A stretch of DNA of 64,000 bases from Lycium barbarum (GCF_019175385.1 NC_083338.1:93517777-93581776); one strand, 5' to 3'. Positions 34,728 to 48,189 are shown, counted from the stretch's first letter. The notes: generated by a model from the letters alone, not told the origin. A program made the numbers and translations.

Positions 34728-36960
34728 TGTCACGCCCCGAATCATGACCTGGGCATAACACGACACTCGGTACCTCACTGCATGTGACCATGCGAACCGC
34801 ATGGCAGGCTGAATCAACATGGGACATATACTGATACGGCATATAATATATATAAACATGTTGAGATGCTAAAACGTCTAGCTGAATAATCATAAATGCG
34901 CAATAAGTCTGAAGTGTAAAAATGCATCCCACATGGCTAACATAAAAGCCTGCTAAACACTGACTGACTGTTGTTCTAGTCTGTGAAGCCTCTAAAGAAT
35001 CATGAAGTATTGACCGTTTACTCGGACAAAGCCCCTGGCATACCTAACTTTCTAATATAAACAAGTGACTAAAAGATAGATAACACCCCAAAGGAATCAG
35101 GGGATCACCAAGCAGCTAACACGAGAATCCTAGCGAGTAGATCTGTCATCCTGTAAATCACTACCTGCATCGTGAAATGAAGCATGGCAAAAAGGGACGT
35201 AAGTAAATTTGAATTGCACTTGTATGTAAAACTAACTGAAATAAATAAATAGTTGTAGGGTGCTCGGGGAAAGGGCAGCCCAAATCAATAAACATGAACA
35301 TACTGAAACTGAAACATACTGATAGTTGAATTGAAGAGAGAAGTATAGCCATAAGTACTCCCTGTTCTGAATGTGAAATCACCTGTTTTAACTAACTTTA
35401 TATTGTGGCCTCACGCCCAAAAGTAAGTGTACAAATCTCTGGCTTCGGGCCCAAATACAGTTATTCAACATTCAACAATTTATATTAAGGAATTGAGAAT
35501 CATACTGCAATGTATAACACTAGAATACTGAATATTATTATGGTGAGACATGTATTCATGAACTGATGATGGAGTTTAAAGCATCAACTGTTTGTAAGCA
35601 TACTAATTTTTCAGGACTAAGACCCATGGGATATCAAACACGAGTCTATACTGATTACGTACTGAGTTACGACTTTGAGAATGACAATCATAAAGGAATT
35701 GCAAAACCATATCGTTTAAAGAATAGAAGTTTTGGAGCTTCCCATGGAACAACGGCTTAACTCTATTTTTGAGGCAATTCATAATAGTCATAAAAGAACG
35801 TGGTGTGGGGAGAATCATTAAAATTCCACATGTAGAGAGTTAGACTTACATACCGCAATTCTGTCCTTTTAGCTTACTACAACGTTCGTCACCCCTTTCG
35901 ACTTTAATCTATAGCAATATATATATCAAATAAAATCAATATAAGTAATAATATTCATGTTTTAGTCATCTAAGTATTTTATCAAATACTTGGCAGGAAT
36001 GAAGCTCCACAAGCTCCCATCAATGGTGTTTCTACACCCAACAATCCATCCTCCTTCTTTTAGATAATTCTACAATCTCGTAATGCTAAAATTATCAACA
36101 TCCCTCATCGCCCATAACATAAGCATCGCCCTTAATCAACAATCAACAATCAACAACCCAAATACATAATCGTTCATGCTTTTCTATCAAACCCATCAAC
36201 TCATATCTCATGAACTTATAATCTATAATCACCAATACAAACCTATAATCGATTAGAGGATAAAGATATTACCTTTTTTATGTTCAATTCTCTTGAATTC
36301 GAATTCTAGGGTTCTTTCATCCATAACGAAGTCTCAATCAATTTCTATGGATTTGAAGGGTTTAATCATGTTATTAAGGTATTGGGGAATTGAAATCAAC
36401 TTAGAATCATCATTAAAACTTACCTTGAAGTGTTCTTGAGGCTTGGGACGAGTTATATCTCTTTCTAGGTCATTTTTCGTGTAAACCCGACCTTAAATAC
36501 TTAATAAAATACAAAGTCTGAAGAATCCTGACTTGTGCACCACCCGCACTTCACATGGGTGCCGTACAAGGCAAAAAAAAAATCAGAGAGAGTGCTAACG
36601 TGTGCCACCTGCGCGACGCGGGGGTGACACACAATGCCTTTAGTCAAATGGGCATAACTCTTTGTACAGAGATCCATTTGGTATCCAACTTATATCAATG
36701 GAAAGCTATTTCACAGGACTACGACTTTTATGTTTTGCGCTTCTCAAATTCCCCATGAATTTTCACGTAAATAGGTTGGAAAGCAAACCTACCGTAAGCT
36801 TAGTCGATTCTATAGAATCTTATGCACCTCACTAATGATCTTGATTTTAAAACAACTATTTCCACCCAAATTCATTCCCATAGGAATTCATATATCTAAA
36901 ATGTCACATTAATACTCATTTAACATATTCACACCTAACCCGGATTTACGGTGTGTTACA
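34728..36960 (-). repeat. Chromovirus 3' LTR (2233 bp)
   Basis: Begins TGTCACGCCCCGAATC and ends GGTGTGTTACA on the plus strand. Two degenerate palindromes are present: 36533-36570 (CTTGTGC...GTACAAG) and 36600-36632 (GTGTGCCACC...GGTGACACAC), about 330-430 bp from the LTR start in element orientation. Confidence 0.92.
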
Positions 36961-36973
36961 TCATCTCCCCTTT
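36961..36973 (-). other. Polypurine tract of the chromovirus
   Basis: The minus strand reads AAAGGGGAGATGA directly before the 3' LTR start TGTAACACACC. Confidence 0.85.
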
Positions 36974-37157
36974 GACATAATTTGTCCTCGAATGATTATC
37001 CTGACTGTAAATATAACTAACTCTAGAATTTATAGAAATTTTGGCAGATTTTACTCTGTAAATAGGATTGTCCCAACAGTTCTCAAACATCTGCCAACTA
37101 CCCAGAACATCAACGCAAGCCTTATAGGACATCAAAATACATAACAGGGTAACTAAA

Positions 37158-39518
37158 TGTCACGACCCAACCGGAGGGCCATGACAGGCACCCGGTCCTA
37201 ACCCACCCGGGTACCCCTTATCGTACATTCATATTCACATCTAGGTGAGCCACATGGCCTACTCATGATTTTTATACATTAATAATACTAATCACATTAG
37301 GCAGTGACACATTTATATCATCATCAACAACCATGCCCACATTCATATACACAAGCCGACGAGGCTAACAAAATAGAAAAAATATAAGGCGACAAGGCTA
37401 AAAGACATATAACTATACACAACAGTCTACGAGCCTCTAAAGAGAGTATGTAATATCATATAGATGGGACAGGGCCCCGCCATGCCCATATGTATGCACA
37501 CAAAAGAATAATACCAACAGCGACAGCTCCGGATCAAATAGAGCTCCTGTCTGCAGTCCCTGAAAGAGTAATCTATGGATTAAGTCTGTCTCCTTGTCCA
37601 CCTGGGCATGACGCAGCGTCCACAAACAAAAGGACGTCAGTACGAATAATGTAACTGAGTATGTAAAGCATAATCAACATCATAGTAGAAGCATAAGATA
37701 GGAGAGTCACGAGATAATGAAGCCATTTGCACCCCTAGCGGTAACCATCCTGTTTTCTTACCTATTTTCTAATAGGAACCTTCCATTTCTAATGCTTACT
37801 TATATATTTATACCATACCCAACCATGAAGGTTCGGTGTTTCACATACCCGGCCTTGACAAGGCTCGGTGTTATAGATACCTGGCCCTACCAAAGCTCAG
37901 TGTCACCCGTACCCAACTGCAGTGGTGTGCACGCGATAGACGTCATAACCGGCCATAGAAGCTCGGTGTTACATAGTAGCCATACATACTTATACACGTA
38001 TATATAAGAGTCCTTAAGTATCATCAACATCATCATCATCATCGTTTTCGTTACATTTTTCCTTAGAGGATCAACTATTATATAAAAGAGGTAATAGCAT
38101 CATAAAAATATCGAGAATCGTGAGCTTTAGTAATTCTAGGGATGGAGTCATTTGGAAGACATTTTGGAACCCATGAGAAGGTATATAGCAAAGGAATCAT
38201 GCATTAATGAAAGAAGGGTTAGCCTTACACATCTCGTTGTCTTCTTAACTACTTAACGTTCCCCGTTGAATATTGGAGAATCTACATTTAGAAGGATTCG
38301 TACCATAGTTAAGCCTTAATGATACCCTTAAATTTAAACTAGAATAATTCATGATCTAACGAAAATTAGGCAGCATGCCCCTATTTCATCAACTTCCACC
38401 GTATTACAAAACAACTCCCAAATAACTGCAATATCATAATCAAGTAATCACATTCCATTAAGTCTTCAGAATTCATTCTCATATTCAACTTATACTAACA
38501 ATTTCACACCAACCCATTTCACAATTTCATACAACACTTCCTTATCACCATTATTACCTTCCATAACAAGATTATATCCATATTATACTAAGAATCATAA
38601 CTTAAGTTAGCTTATTACTCAAAAACATCATAAAAGCTACATTTAGATCTCCTTTTCTACTTTCTTCTTCTACCCAGGTTGTTCAACAACTAAGAATTCT
38701 TAATAACATTAAATAAACATTAAACTAACCTTTTATCTCATAGGAATGAGCTTTGGAGCAAGATATCAACTTGTGCAAAACCATAGCAACAATACCCAAG
38801 TAGATCTTGAAGTCTACTAACCCTAGTGAGCCTTCTAACACATGAACACTTCAATCCTTGTTGTTTGATCTTTGTTTTCTCTTGGGTTGGGATGAAATAT
38901 GCTTGGAGAAGGGTTTTAGAGCTCTCAAGACTTAGGAAAATGTGGGAAATGAAATAAAAGAACAAGGGTCATCTATTTATACAAAAAAATAAAAAGCTGT
39001 CCGATGGACTTATATGGACCACTTATATGTTATACTATTATACGGTCCGTATAAGTGGACCGTATAATCCCACTATGAAAATACCCCTCTCTGTAAGGGT
39101 TATGTTATATATACCCCCCTTATACGGACCGTATAAAGTTATACGGACCGTAAAATTGGTCGTATAACCCATAATTTCTGAAGTTTCTCTCGGTGATTCG
39201 TTAGACTTCCAATCCTCGTGGAACCTTCTTGGCACTTATATAACACTTCATTAACCATACAATAGGCTCTATAGAAGCCCCTCAAGACATTACCAAATAA
39301 ATATTAGCTCAATTATAGCGAAAACCTTCCTGAACACGACTTACATTTCACTTCCTTCAACAAACTAAATTTCACATATTCATATGACTTCAAAATCTTA
39401 TAGTGCTCACTTTAAGCTATCTATTACTTCCCTTAATCTCGTATGGATTTTATTTATCATCTTAAGCTAACGTTAGCCTACTCACAAGGCAACAATCCGA
39501 AATTTCTGAGATGTAACA
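37158..39518 (-). mobile_element. Solo LTR B (2361 bp), nested in the chromovirus 3' UTR
   Basis: The plus strand starts TGTCACGACCCAACCGGAGG and ends TGAGATGTAACA, flanked by a perfect CTAAA duplication (37153-37157 and 39519-39523). Ends and internal layout match solo LTR A. It holds CGGCC...GCTCGGTG modules (37830-37970), the shared hairpin (37638-37657) and a dyad cluster (39041-39166). No internal domain is present. It lies between the chromodomain end and the polypurine tract, so it postdates the chromovirus. Confidence 0.93.
39041..39166. repeat. TACGG(A/T)CCGTA dyads in solo LTR B
   Basis: Sites start at 39041 (TACGGTCCGTA) with a neighbour at 39054, and at 39123 and 39142 (19 bp apart), followed by a TCGTA half-site at about 39160. 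In element orientation they lie about 350-480 bp from the LTR start. Confidence 0.88.
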
Positions 39519-39718
39519 CTAAAACATAAACTCGACTGATGGAAACACGTGGTCACTGAACTGACATGAATACATGAATATTGAAGTGAATGAATGTTGA
39601 ATTGGATAGATACTTAACTGAGTGACTACTCGACTGAATAAACACTAGACTGAGTGACTACTAAACTGACTGAATATTGGGAACATAGAGATTATAGCAT
39701 GAGGCCTAAGTGTAAAGG

Positions 39719-40015
39719 TTAGTTACCTTCAACATCTTTTGCTTGTTTTTCAAAAAGATAAGGATACTTGGAATTCATGTCCTCTTTGGCTTCCCACGTA
39801 GCCTCTTCAACTTTGTGATTTCTCCATAGCACTTTCACTGAAGTAACTTCCTTAGTTCTCAACTTACGAACTTGACGATCAAGAATAGCCATTGGAATCT
39901 CTTCGTAAGACAGTCTATCTTTAACCCCTATGATCTCTGTAGGGACAACAAGGTACGAGTTCCCCATGAATTTCTTCAACATAGACACATGAAACACTGG
40001 GTGTACAATAGTCAA
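39719..40015 (-). pseudogene. Chromovirus integrase tail and chromodomain
   Basis: An open stretch of 98 codons starts with VHPVFHVSMLKKFMG, followed by LSYEEIPMAILDRQVRKLR and VKVLWRNHKVEEATWEAKED. The latter is a chromodomain of the Tekay/CRM-related type (V.VLW..H..EEATWE). Such domains steer integration toward particular chromatin. This segment is the best preserved part of pol; the upstream integrase is broken. Confidence 0.92.
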
Positions 40016-41140
40016 TTCTTATGGCAACTCTAACTTATAAGTCACTTTCCTGATCCTTCTTAGTATCTTGTATGGCCCAATATATCAAGGACTAAACTTT
40101 CCTTTCTTCCCAAATCTCATAACGCCCTTCATAGGTGAATCTATTAGAAACACCCAATCGTCAATCTGAAATTCCAAGTCCCTATGCTGCACGTCCGAAT
40201 AGGAATTTTAGCGACTCTGAGTCATTTTCAAATACTCTTGAATCAATTTGACTTTTTCCATAGCCTGGTAGACCAAGTTTGGTCCTAACAACTCTGCTTC
40301 GCCAACTTCGAACCAACCAATTGGTGACCTATATCTTCGACAAACAGAGCTTCGTACAGTGTCATATTGATACCTGCGTGATAACTGTTATTATATGTAA
40401 ACTCAATGAGAAGCAAGTGATCATCCCAATTGACCTTTAAAATCTAGGACATATGCCCTCAACATATCCTCAAGTGTCTGAATAGTGCATTCTACTTAGC
40501 CATCTGTTTGAGGATGAAAAGTTGTATTGAGGTTTACCCTTGTGCCTAGTCCATCTGAAAAGATTTCCAAAAAGTTATTGTGAACTAGGCACCGCGATCT
40601 GAAATGATGGACACTGGAATTCCACACACTTTGATGATTTCTTGAATATGCAAGTTGTCATAATCCTCTGCTGAATCCGTGGTCTTTACTGGCAAAAATT
40701 CTGCTGAACTGGTAAGTTGGTCTACAATCACCCAAATCAAATCATGGTTCTAAAATAATCGAGGTAAACCTGTTATGATATCCATATTTATCATCTCCCA
40801 ATTCCAAACGGGAATATCTATGTTTTGAGCCAACCCACCAGGTCTCTGGTGCTCGACTTTCACTTGCTGACAATTCGAATACTTGGCCACAAAATATGCA
40901 ACCTTCTTCTTCATGTCGTTCCACCAATAAATCTCCTTGAGGTTATGATACATCTTTGTGGAACCGGGGTGAATAGAGTAGCTGGAATTGTGGGTTGCCA
41001 ACATGATCTGCTCTCTGAGCCCATCTATATCTGGAACACATAATCTGTCTTGGTACCACAAAGTACTATCATCTTCCCTTGTTCAAAAGTCGTCGTCATA
41101 TGCTTGTGAATCTCTTCTTTCAACTGCCATATGTAGGGAT
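40016..41140 (-). pseudogene. Chromovirus integrase, degenerate
   Basis: From about 41061: RLCVPDIDGLREQIMLATHN, HPGSTKMYHNLKEIYWW, NCQQVKVEHQRPGGL and INMDIITGLPR give the zinc-binding and first catalytic Asp regions. In other frames VDQLTSSAEFLPVKTT, IPVSIISDRG and HLLLIEFTYNNSYH follow. In the zinc finger the expected Cys before SNCQQ reads Ser (KYSNCQQ). There are multiple stops. Confidence 0.88.
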
Positions 41141-41171
41141 CACAAAACTATTTCTCCTTTACTTTGGCTAC

Positions 41172-41713
41172 TTAGGAGGATTCTGCCTTGTTCTGAACAA
41201 CAACTCCACTATCTTTACAGTCCAAAAGTCGAACTCCAAGATTAGCTAAGCAATAGACTTCATTCGCCATAGTTCTCTTTATTTCTTCAACATGAACTAA
41301 ACTTCCCATGAAAGGCCGACTAAGAGAATCAGCTACCAGATTCGCTTTCCCCAGATGATAGATGATATCCACATCATAATCCTTGAGTAATTCGAGCCAT
41401 CGTTGTGTCTAAGATTCAACTCCCTTTGCTTGAAAATATACTGAAGGCTCTTGTGATCCGTGAAAATGTCAAAGTGAATACCATACAAGTAGTGACACCA
41501 TATCTTTAGTGCGAAAACCACAGCTGCAAGCTCCAAGTCATAAGTCAGATAATTCTTTTCGTGACTCTTAAGTTGTCTGGATGCATAAGCTACTTTACCA
41601 TGTTGCATTAAAACACATCCGAGACCAACTCCTGAAGCATTATAGTATACCATGAACCCGCCGGTTCCCTCAAGTAGCATCAAAACTAGAGCAGAAGTCA
41701 ACCTTGTTTTCAA
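41172..41713 (-). pseudogene. Chromovirus RNase H, catalytic Asp changed
   Basis: [20 protein letters not shown] corresponds to the usual [14 protein letters not shown], so the first catalytic Asp is Asn here (GAC/GAT to AAC/AAT). Then come [38 protein letters not shown] and [12 protein letters not shown]. After a frameshift the ADSLSRPFMGSL segment follows. Confidence 0.9.
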
Positions 41714-41759
41714 CTAATCGAAACTTTATTCACAAGCATCTGACTATTGAAAAATGACT

Positions 41760-42620
41760 TTCTTCCGAGTCAATTTAGTCAACAGAGTTGGGATAGAGGA
41801 AAAAACTTCTATGAAGCGCCTGTAATAGCCTGCTAGACCCAAGAAACTTCTTATATGAGAGGCTGATGGGCTAATTCTTCACTGCTTCTATTTTTTGAAA
41901 ATCTACTTTTACATCTTCACCTGAAATGACATGGCTTAGAAATTCTACTGATTTCAGTCAAAATTCAGACTCTGAAAATTTTACTTAAAGCTTGCGATCC
42001 TGGAGTGTCTGCAATACTATTCTGAGATGTTCCACATGGTCAGCCTCACAATAAGAATAAACCATGATGTCATCAATAAAAACAATGACGAATAAGTCCA
42101 GATAAGGTTTGAAAACCCAGTTAATAAGATCCATGAAAGCTTCTGGCGTATTCATCAACCAAAGAACATAACAAGGAACTCAAAATGACCACGATGGGTC
42201 TTGAAGGCGGTCTTTGGAATATCAACTTCCTTAACCTTCAACTGATGGTACCCTGATCTGAGGTCAATTTGGGAATAACACTGGGCACCCTGAAATTGAT
42301 CAAATAAGTCATCCATTCTAAGAAGAGTATACTTGTTCTTGATGGTAACCTTGTTCAATGACGGTAATCAATTCACATACACAAGGATCCATCTTTCTTT
42401 CAAACAAACAAGACCAGTGCGTCCCAAGGTACGACACTTGGCCTAATAAATCCTTTGTCAAGAAGATCTTTCAATTGAGCTTTTAACTCTTTCAAATCTT
42501 CTGAAGCCATTTTGTATGGCAGAATAGAGATCGCCTTGGTGCTGAAAAGTAGATCAATTTCAAAGTCAATCTCCCTATTGGGAGGAACTTCGGGATGATC
42601 TTCTGAGAAGATTTCTGGAA
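41760..42620 (-). pseudogene. Chromovirus reverse transcriptase, degenerate
   Basis: [20 protein letters not shown] (about 42520), [12 protein letters not shown], then [20 protein letters not shown] and [18 protein letters not shown] (42358-42155) and [12 protein letters not shown] (about 42070, FIDD catalytic motif) are recognisable in three frames. Stops lie between them, including TAG/TGA codons at expected Trp or Arg positions. Confidence 0.9.
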
Positions 42621-42622
42621 AC

Positions 42623-43267
42623 TCATAACAATTGGTACGGACTAGACAGTTGGGACCTGACGTCTACATCCCTAACTTGAACCAGGTGATAGATACACGC
42701 ATTAGAGAACATCTTTCTGGCTTTAAGGTAAGAGATAAACCTACCTCTAGGCACCACTGCATCACCCTTCCATTCTAAAACTGGTTCACCAGGAAACTCG
42801 AAACTTACTATCTTGGTTCTACAACCCACTGTGGCATAACATGATGCAAACCAGTCCATGTCCATGATTACATCGAAGTCTATCATTTCCAATTCTACTA
42901 AGTCTGCTACAGTATTCTGATGATAGACTCTAACTGGACATTCCCTATACACACGTCTAGCTACAACTAACTCTCTCACTGGAGTGGAAACTTCAAAGGG
43001 TTCATGTAACTTTTCTGGCTCTATTCCAAATTCCTTAGCAGTAAATGGGGTTACATAAGATAGGGTGTATCCTGGATCCATAAGGGCATAAACATCAAAA
43101 GTGAAGACTGCTAATATACATGTGACAACATATGCATGAGCCTCTGTGTCCTGACGACCTGCTAGCGCATACAAGTTGTTCTGACCTCCACCTATATTAT
43201 CGGACATTGTTGCAACACGCCCTTCTTGGGCTTGCGAATTACGAGAAGTTGTTGTGGATTGAGCCAC
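42623..43267 (-). pseudogene. Chromovirus protease region
   Basis: An open stretch of 214 codons. AYVVTCILAVFTFDVYALMD is followed by PGYTLSYVTPF; the family motif is DPGSTLSYV, so the active-site triplet area carries Ser-to-Tyr. It continues with ELVVARRVYRECPVRV, DVIMDMDWFASCYATVGC and a segment linking to RT. The protease would cleave Gag-Pol. Confidence 0.88.
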
Positions 43268-44478
43268 ATTACCTCTAGTAATCTATCTTGCGGATGAGCA
43301 ATCTCTTAGATAGTGAGCCTACTTACCACACCCAGATCAACCATATATGCTCGAATGACACACTCCTGAGTTCCTCTTACCACACTCGTCGCAAGTAGGG
43401 TGCTGAAAACCTTTGTGGCCCATGCTGACCTGTGACTGTGAGCCTGCTACCCTGAAATTCTGGATTTTCTTATTAAACTTGGACCTTGGTACTGGAGCAC
43501 TTTTTTTATAGGGAGCAGGTCCTAATGAACTATTTTTTAAGAAATGACAATTTTCACCTCCCTGAGATCCCCAATGGTTGAAGTTATCTGTGGACATAGC
43601 TCTCTCGATAAATTCCCAGTCTTTCTCTTTCAGCAGTTTCTCTTCTTCCTTCATTCTATCTTTGTTACCTTTGCGAAAGCAACTACCTTGGTGATGGTCA
43701 TGTCTATATTCTGAGCAGTAATATTAGCATCTCTGAACAAGGAAGGTTTAAGACCCAACGTAAAGCTCCTAACTATGGCCCTCATACCGGGAACCATATG
43801 TGGAGCATACTTGGCCAACGAAACGAACTTGAAGTAGTAATTATTCACACTCATATTATTCTACTTGAATCTCTCGAATTCATGGGCCTTTTCCTCTCTA
43901 ACCTCTAGTGGTAGGTAATGTTCAATGAATGCATCTTTGAATTCATCCCAAGTCGCAGAAAATGCATCTTCCCCTTAAGATTGTTCCCACGACTCATACC
44001 AAATGTTAGCAATATCCTTTAACTGATAAACTTCAAACTCTGTTGCCTCTATCTCGGTATCATGCATGACACGAAATCTTCTGAACATCGTCAATAAAGT
44101 TCTGCGGATCCTCGGCCTTATTGTACCCTGTGAACACCGGATGGTTTATACAAATGAACTCCTTAATCCTGGAACTAGACGACCCCTCATGAGTACCTAA
44201 GCTCAGAGTCTTTCCCTGACATTGAGCTTGTGTAGCAACTGAATAGCTCCCTTAACATCCACATTAGAAGCACTGGGCAGCAGAATAACTGTAGGAAGGA
44301 CCTCCAGAGGCCTTTCAGTAGCAGGTGGGAGTGCACTCGGGGGCACTGAATCTAACGCAAGTCCCGGAGCCTTAGTACGAACTCCCCGAGTCTGAGAGTC
44401 CACTTCTTGGGCAGCATCAATAGGAGTCTCTTGGCTAGTTGCTGCCTTTCTCTTAGTGTACTTTCTTTTTGTAGGCAT
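43268..44478 (-). pseudogene. Chromovirus gag, frameshifted
   Basis: The start MPTKRKYTKRKAATSQE is at 44478. The core FICINHPVFTGYNKAEDPQN lies around 44150 and NNYYFKFVSLAKYAPHMVPG, LGLKPSLFRDA at 43850-43750. MKEEEKLLKEKDWEFIERAM follows, and a CCHC-like pair CDECGKRNSG.C / GCGK.AHYLRDC is at about 43395-43300. Frameshifts and stops lie near 44100, 43870 and 43650. Confidence 0.88.
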
Positions 44479-44673
44479 TTTCTAAAATTAGTAATATGCA
44501 CAAGTTAGAAGAATTCCATATAGTACGACTCTAACTGGACAATCTAGAGTATGAAAGAAATAAGATAATCCTAAATGTATTGGTGGTCAACTGTTTACAT
44601 GTGTGGCGTGCACACATAAAAGTGACCCGACTGGATAAGGATTCATATACTCCCTAGTACACTTGAACCTAGT

Positions 44674-44685
44674 GCTCTGATACCA
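44674..44685 (-). other. Primer-binding site of the chromovirus, initiator Met tRNA
   Basis: The minus strand reads TGGTATCAGAGC five bases inside the 5' LTR boundary at 44691. Confidence 0.92.
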
Positions 44686-44690
44686 AGCTT

Positions 44691-46928
44691 TGTCACACCC
44701 CGAACCATGGCCTATGCGCACTTAGTGCCTGACTGCATATGACCAAGCAAACCACATGGCTGGCTGAATCAACATGGAACATATACTGATGCGGAATATA
44801 ATATATAAATATGTCGAGCTGCTGAAATGTCTAGCTGAATAATCATAAATGCAGAATAAGTCTGAAGTGTACAAACGTAGCCGGCATGGCTAACATAAAA
44901 GTCTGTTTAACACTGACTGACTGATGTTCTAGTCTATGAAGCCTCTAAAGAATAATGGAGTACTGACTATTTAGCGGGACAAGGCCCCCGGCATACCTGA
45001 CTGTCTAATATAAATAAATGACTGAAAGATAGATAACTCCCTAAAGGAAACTGGGGTCACCAAGCAGCTGATCCGAGAATCCTAGCGAGCAGATCCGTAA
45101 TCTTATAATCAGTAAAAATGCAAGCCCGGGGGAAAAGGGATATAAGTACATTTTAATTGTACTTGCATGTAAAACCAACTGAAATAAATAATTAGTTGTG
45201 GGGTGCTCAGAAAAGGGCCGCCCAAATCAATAAACATGAACATATTGAAACTGAAACATACTGATAGTTGAACTGAACAAGAGAAGTACAGCCATAAGTA
45301 CTCCCCGTTCTAAATATGAAATCACCTGTTTTAACTGAGTTTATAATGTGGCCTCAAGACCAAAAGTAAGTGCCCAAATCTCTAGCCTTGGGCCCAAGTA
45401 GACGTATACATAAATTGCGGCCCGGGCCAAAATACAAGTATTCAACATTCAACAATTTATATTGAGGAACTGAGAATCATACTGTAATGCATAACAATGT
45501 AATACTAAACATTATTATGCTGAGACATGTATTCAAGAACTGATTATGGAGTTTAAAGACTTAACTGTTCATAAGCATACTGAGTTTTCAGGACTGGGAA
45601 CTATGGGATATCAAACACGAGTCTATACTGATTAAGTATTGAGTTCACGACATTCAGAATGACAATCATGAACGAATTTCGAAACTATATGGTTTAGAGA
45701 ATAGAAGCTTCTTATAAAACTAAGTCTTAACTCTATTTCTGAGGCAATTCATAATAATCGTTAAAGAACATGGCGTGGGGAGAATCATTAACATTCCACA
45801 CGTAGAGAGTTAGCCTTACATACCTCAATTCTAGCCTTTTAGCATAATACAACAGTCATCACCCTTTCGACTTTAATCTATACCAATATATGTCAAAAAG
45901 GAATCAATATTAGTAATAATACTCATGTTTTGGTCATCTAAGCATTTTATCAAACACTTGATGGGCATGAAGCTCCACAATCTCCTATCAATGGTGTTTC
46001 TACACCCAACAACCCATCCTCGTGCTTCTAGATGATTCTACAATCTGATACTGCTACAATTATTGTCATCCCTCATTACCAATAAGATAAGCAACACCAT
46101 CATCAATCAGCAATCAACAACTCAAATATATAATCGTTCATGCTTTTCTATCAAACCTATCAACTCATATCTCATAGATTTATAATCTATAATCACTAAT
46201 ACAAAGCTATAATCAATTAGAGGATGAAGGTATCTTTTTGACATTCAATTCTCTTGAATTCGGATTCTAGGGTTCTTTCGTCCAAAATGAAGTCTCAATT
46301 GATTATCTATGGTGTTGAAGGGTTTAATCATGTTAATAAGGTATTGGGGAGCTGAAATAACCATGGAATCATCATTAAAACTTACCTTGAAGTGTTCTTG
46401 AGGCTTGAGATGAGTTTTATCTCCTTCTAGGTCGTTTTTCGTGTTTAGAGAAGTTGGGGAAATAAAACCCGACCTTAGATACTTAATAAAATACAAATTA
46501 TGAAGAATCCTAACTTGTGCGCCACCCGTGCATCGTATGGGTGCCGTACAAGTCAAAAAAAAGTTGAGAGGGTGACGTGCGCAACACGGGGTGTCGTGCA
46601 CTACCTTTAATAAAATGGGCATACGTTTTTGTACAGATCTCCATTTGGCCTCCACCTTATATCGATGGACAAGTATTTCAAAGGGATACGAATTTCATAT
46701 TTTTGGTTTTCTCAAATTCCCAAAGTATTTTCATGTAAATAGGCTGGAAGGAAGACTTACCATAAGCTTAGTCGATTCTATCGAATCTTATGCACCTCAC
46801 TAATCGTCTTGATTTTAAAACAACTATTTCCACCCAAAATCATTCCGATATGACTTCATATGTCTAAAATGTCGCATTAATATTCATTTAACACATTCAC
46901 ACCTAACCTGAATTTACAGAGTGTTACA
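44691..46928 (-). repeat. Chromovirus 5' LTR (2238 bp)
   Basis: Begins TGTCACACCCCGAACC and ends CAGAGTGTTACA on the plus strand; colinear with the 34728 LTR. Palindromes are at 46514-46552 (CTTGTGCGCCACCC...GTACAAG) and about 46573-46603. The shared hairpin appears as AAGTAC (45144-45149) and GTACTT (45159-45164). Confidence 0.92.
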
Positions 46929-46933
46929 GCTCT

Positions 46934-48186
46934 TCAGTGACCAATTGTGGCACATCATCCATAAACTCAAAATCATTAGGATTCTCTTCCTTTTTGAATT
47001 GTTTTATGTAGAACCTAATAGCTTCTTCTAAAATCTCTTATTTTGTTTCTCTATCCAATTGCCATTCTGATCCTGCATTCTCCTCTTGTAATCTTGTCCT
47101 TCTCCCTTGTACATATGCATGAAAAAAATTGGTATTTTTGTCCTATCTTGAAACCATTGCATTTGTGCTTTTGCTTCCAAAATTTCTCCGCTAAATGTAA
47201 GTATCTGTTCAGATCTGCCTGCACCTTATTCAATATTTCTCTATTTCCTAGTGTAGATTGAAGTTCAAACTGAATTTCATGAAATTTAACCACGTCCTTC
47301 AAGGTCTCTATTTCCTGAAAAATGTATCCAGTGTGTTAAAGCAACTTTCACCTTTTTCAATTTGTGGTGAAAAATGGTGAAAGGGGATTTTCCATAAACT
47401 CTGCTGACCGTTGTGCTATCACAGTAACCAGAAAGTTTTCATGTTTAGCCCAAAAATTAAGGAAATTAAATGGTTTTCTGACTGGCACAAATTCCCCTGA
47501 ATAGGATATCAAAAGTGGAGCGTGATCATAACTTGTTCTTATTAAATGTGAAATATCCAATCTATGGTACTTATTTTGAAAGGCTTGATTGCCTAAACGC
47601 CTATCCAACCTTTTAAATATACAATCTTTTCCACTTTGTCCATTCCACCATGTAAATTTGCTTCCCTTGAAACCCAAATCCACTACTCCACAATTCTAAA
47701 TGAATCCCCTAAAGTCTTGTATTTCATTTATTGTGACTGGCATCCCTCCATACTTTTCCTCCTCTGAAATAATAACATTAAAGTCTCCACCAATCATCCA
47801 AAGATGAATTATTGTTGTAGCCATATCCTCCAATGATTCCACAATACCATCCTTTCAGCTTGATTGCATTTAGCATACACCAGTGTTATTACCACCTCTA
47901 CCTTATTTCCTTGTACTTCTAAACTGAGTGTTAAATTTCGTGGATGATCCATCATAACCTGAACCTCAAACATCTCATCTATCACAGCCCATATCTTTCC
48001 TGAACTGTTTACAATAGTAGTTTGTAAACCAATTCTCCTTTTGTATGTTTCTATTTTGTCTGCATCCTAAAAGGATTTTAGCAATCCTATGAAACCAAAG
48101 TGATACTTTTGATGCATTTTTATCAGTCTTGGATAAGCTTCGATTGTATTAACAGATCTAATATTCCAAATGAGTGCGTTCATCAT
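46934..48186 (-). pseudogene. LINE ORF2, endonuclease and start of RT
   Basis: ORF2 appears to start with MNALIWNIRSVNT at about 48183. Endonuclease segments are SGKIWAVIDEMFEVQVMMDH (about 47980), NLTLSLEVQGNKVEVVITLVY and MDLGFKGSKFTWWNG...FKRLDRRLGN...HLIRTSYDHAPLLI (47683-47500), the conserved C-terminal half of APE-type endonuclease. RT continues across the chromovirus at 34727. Several stops and frameshifts occur (for example at 47700 and 47850). Confidence 0.9.
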
Positions 48187-48189
48187 ATA

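Larger units (their letters stand above)
34728..46928 (-). mobile_element. Tekay-type Ty3/gypsy chromovirus, full-length but degenerate
   Basis: A perfect target duplication GCTCT (34723-34727 and 46929-46933) flanks two LTRs of 2233 and 2238 bp. The minus strand carries an initiator-Met primer site, gag, protease, RT, RNase H, integrase, a C-terminal chromodomain and a polypurine tract, the order of a chromovirus. The terminal 120 bp of the two LTRs differ at about 12 positions, so it is the oldest LTR element dated here. Solo LTR B is inserted in its 3' untranslated region. Every ORF is broken. It lies inside the LINE. Confidence 0.94.
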
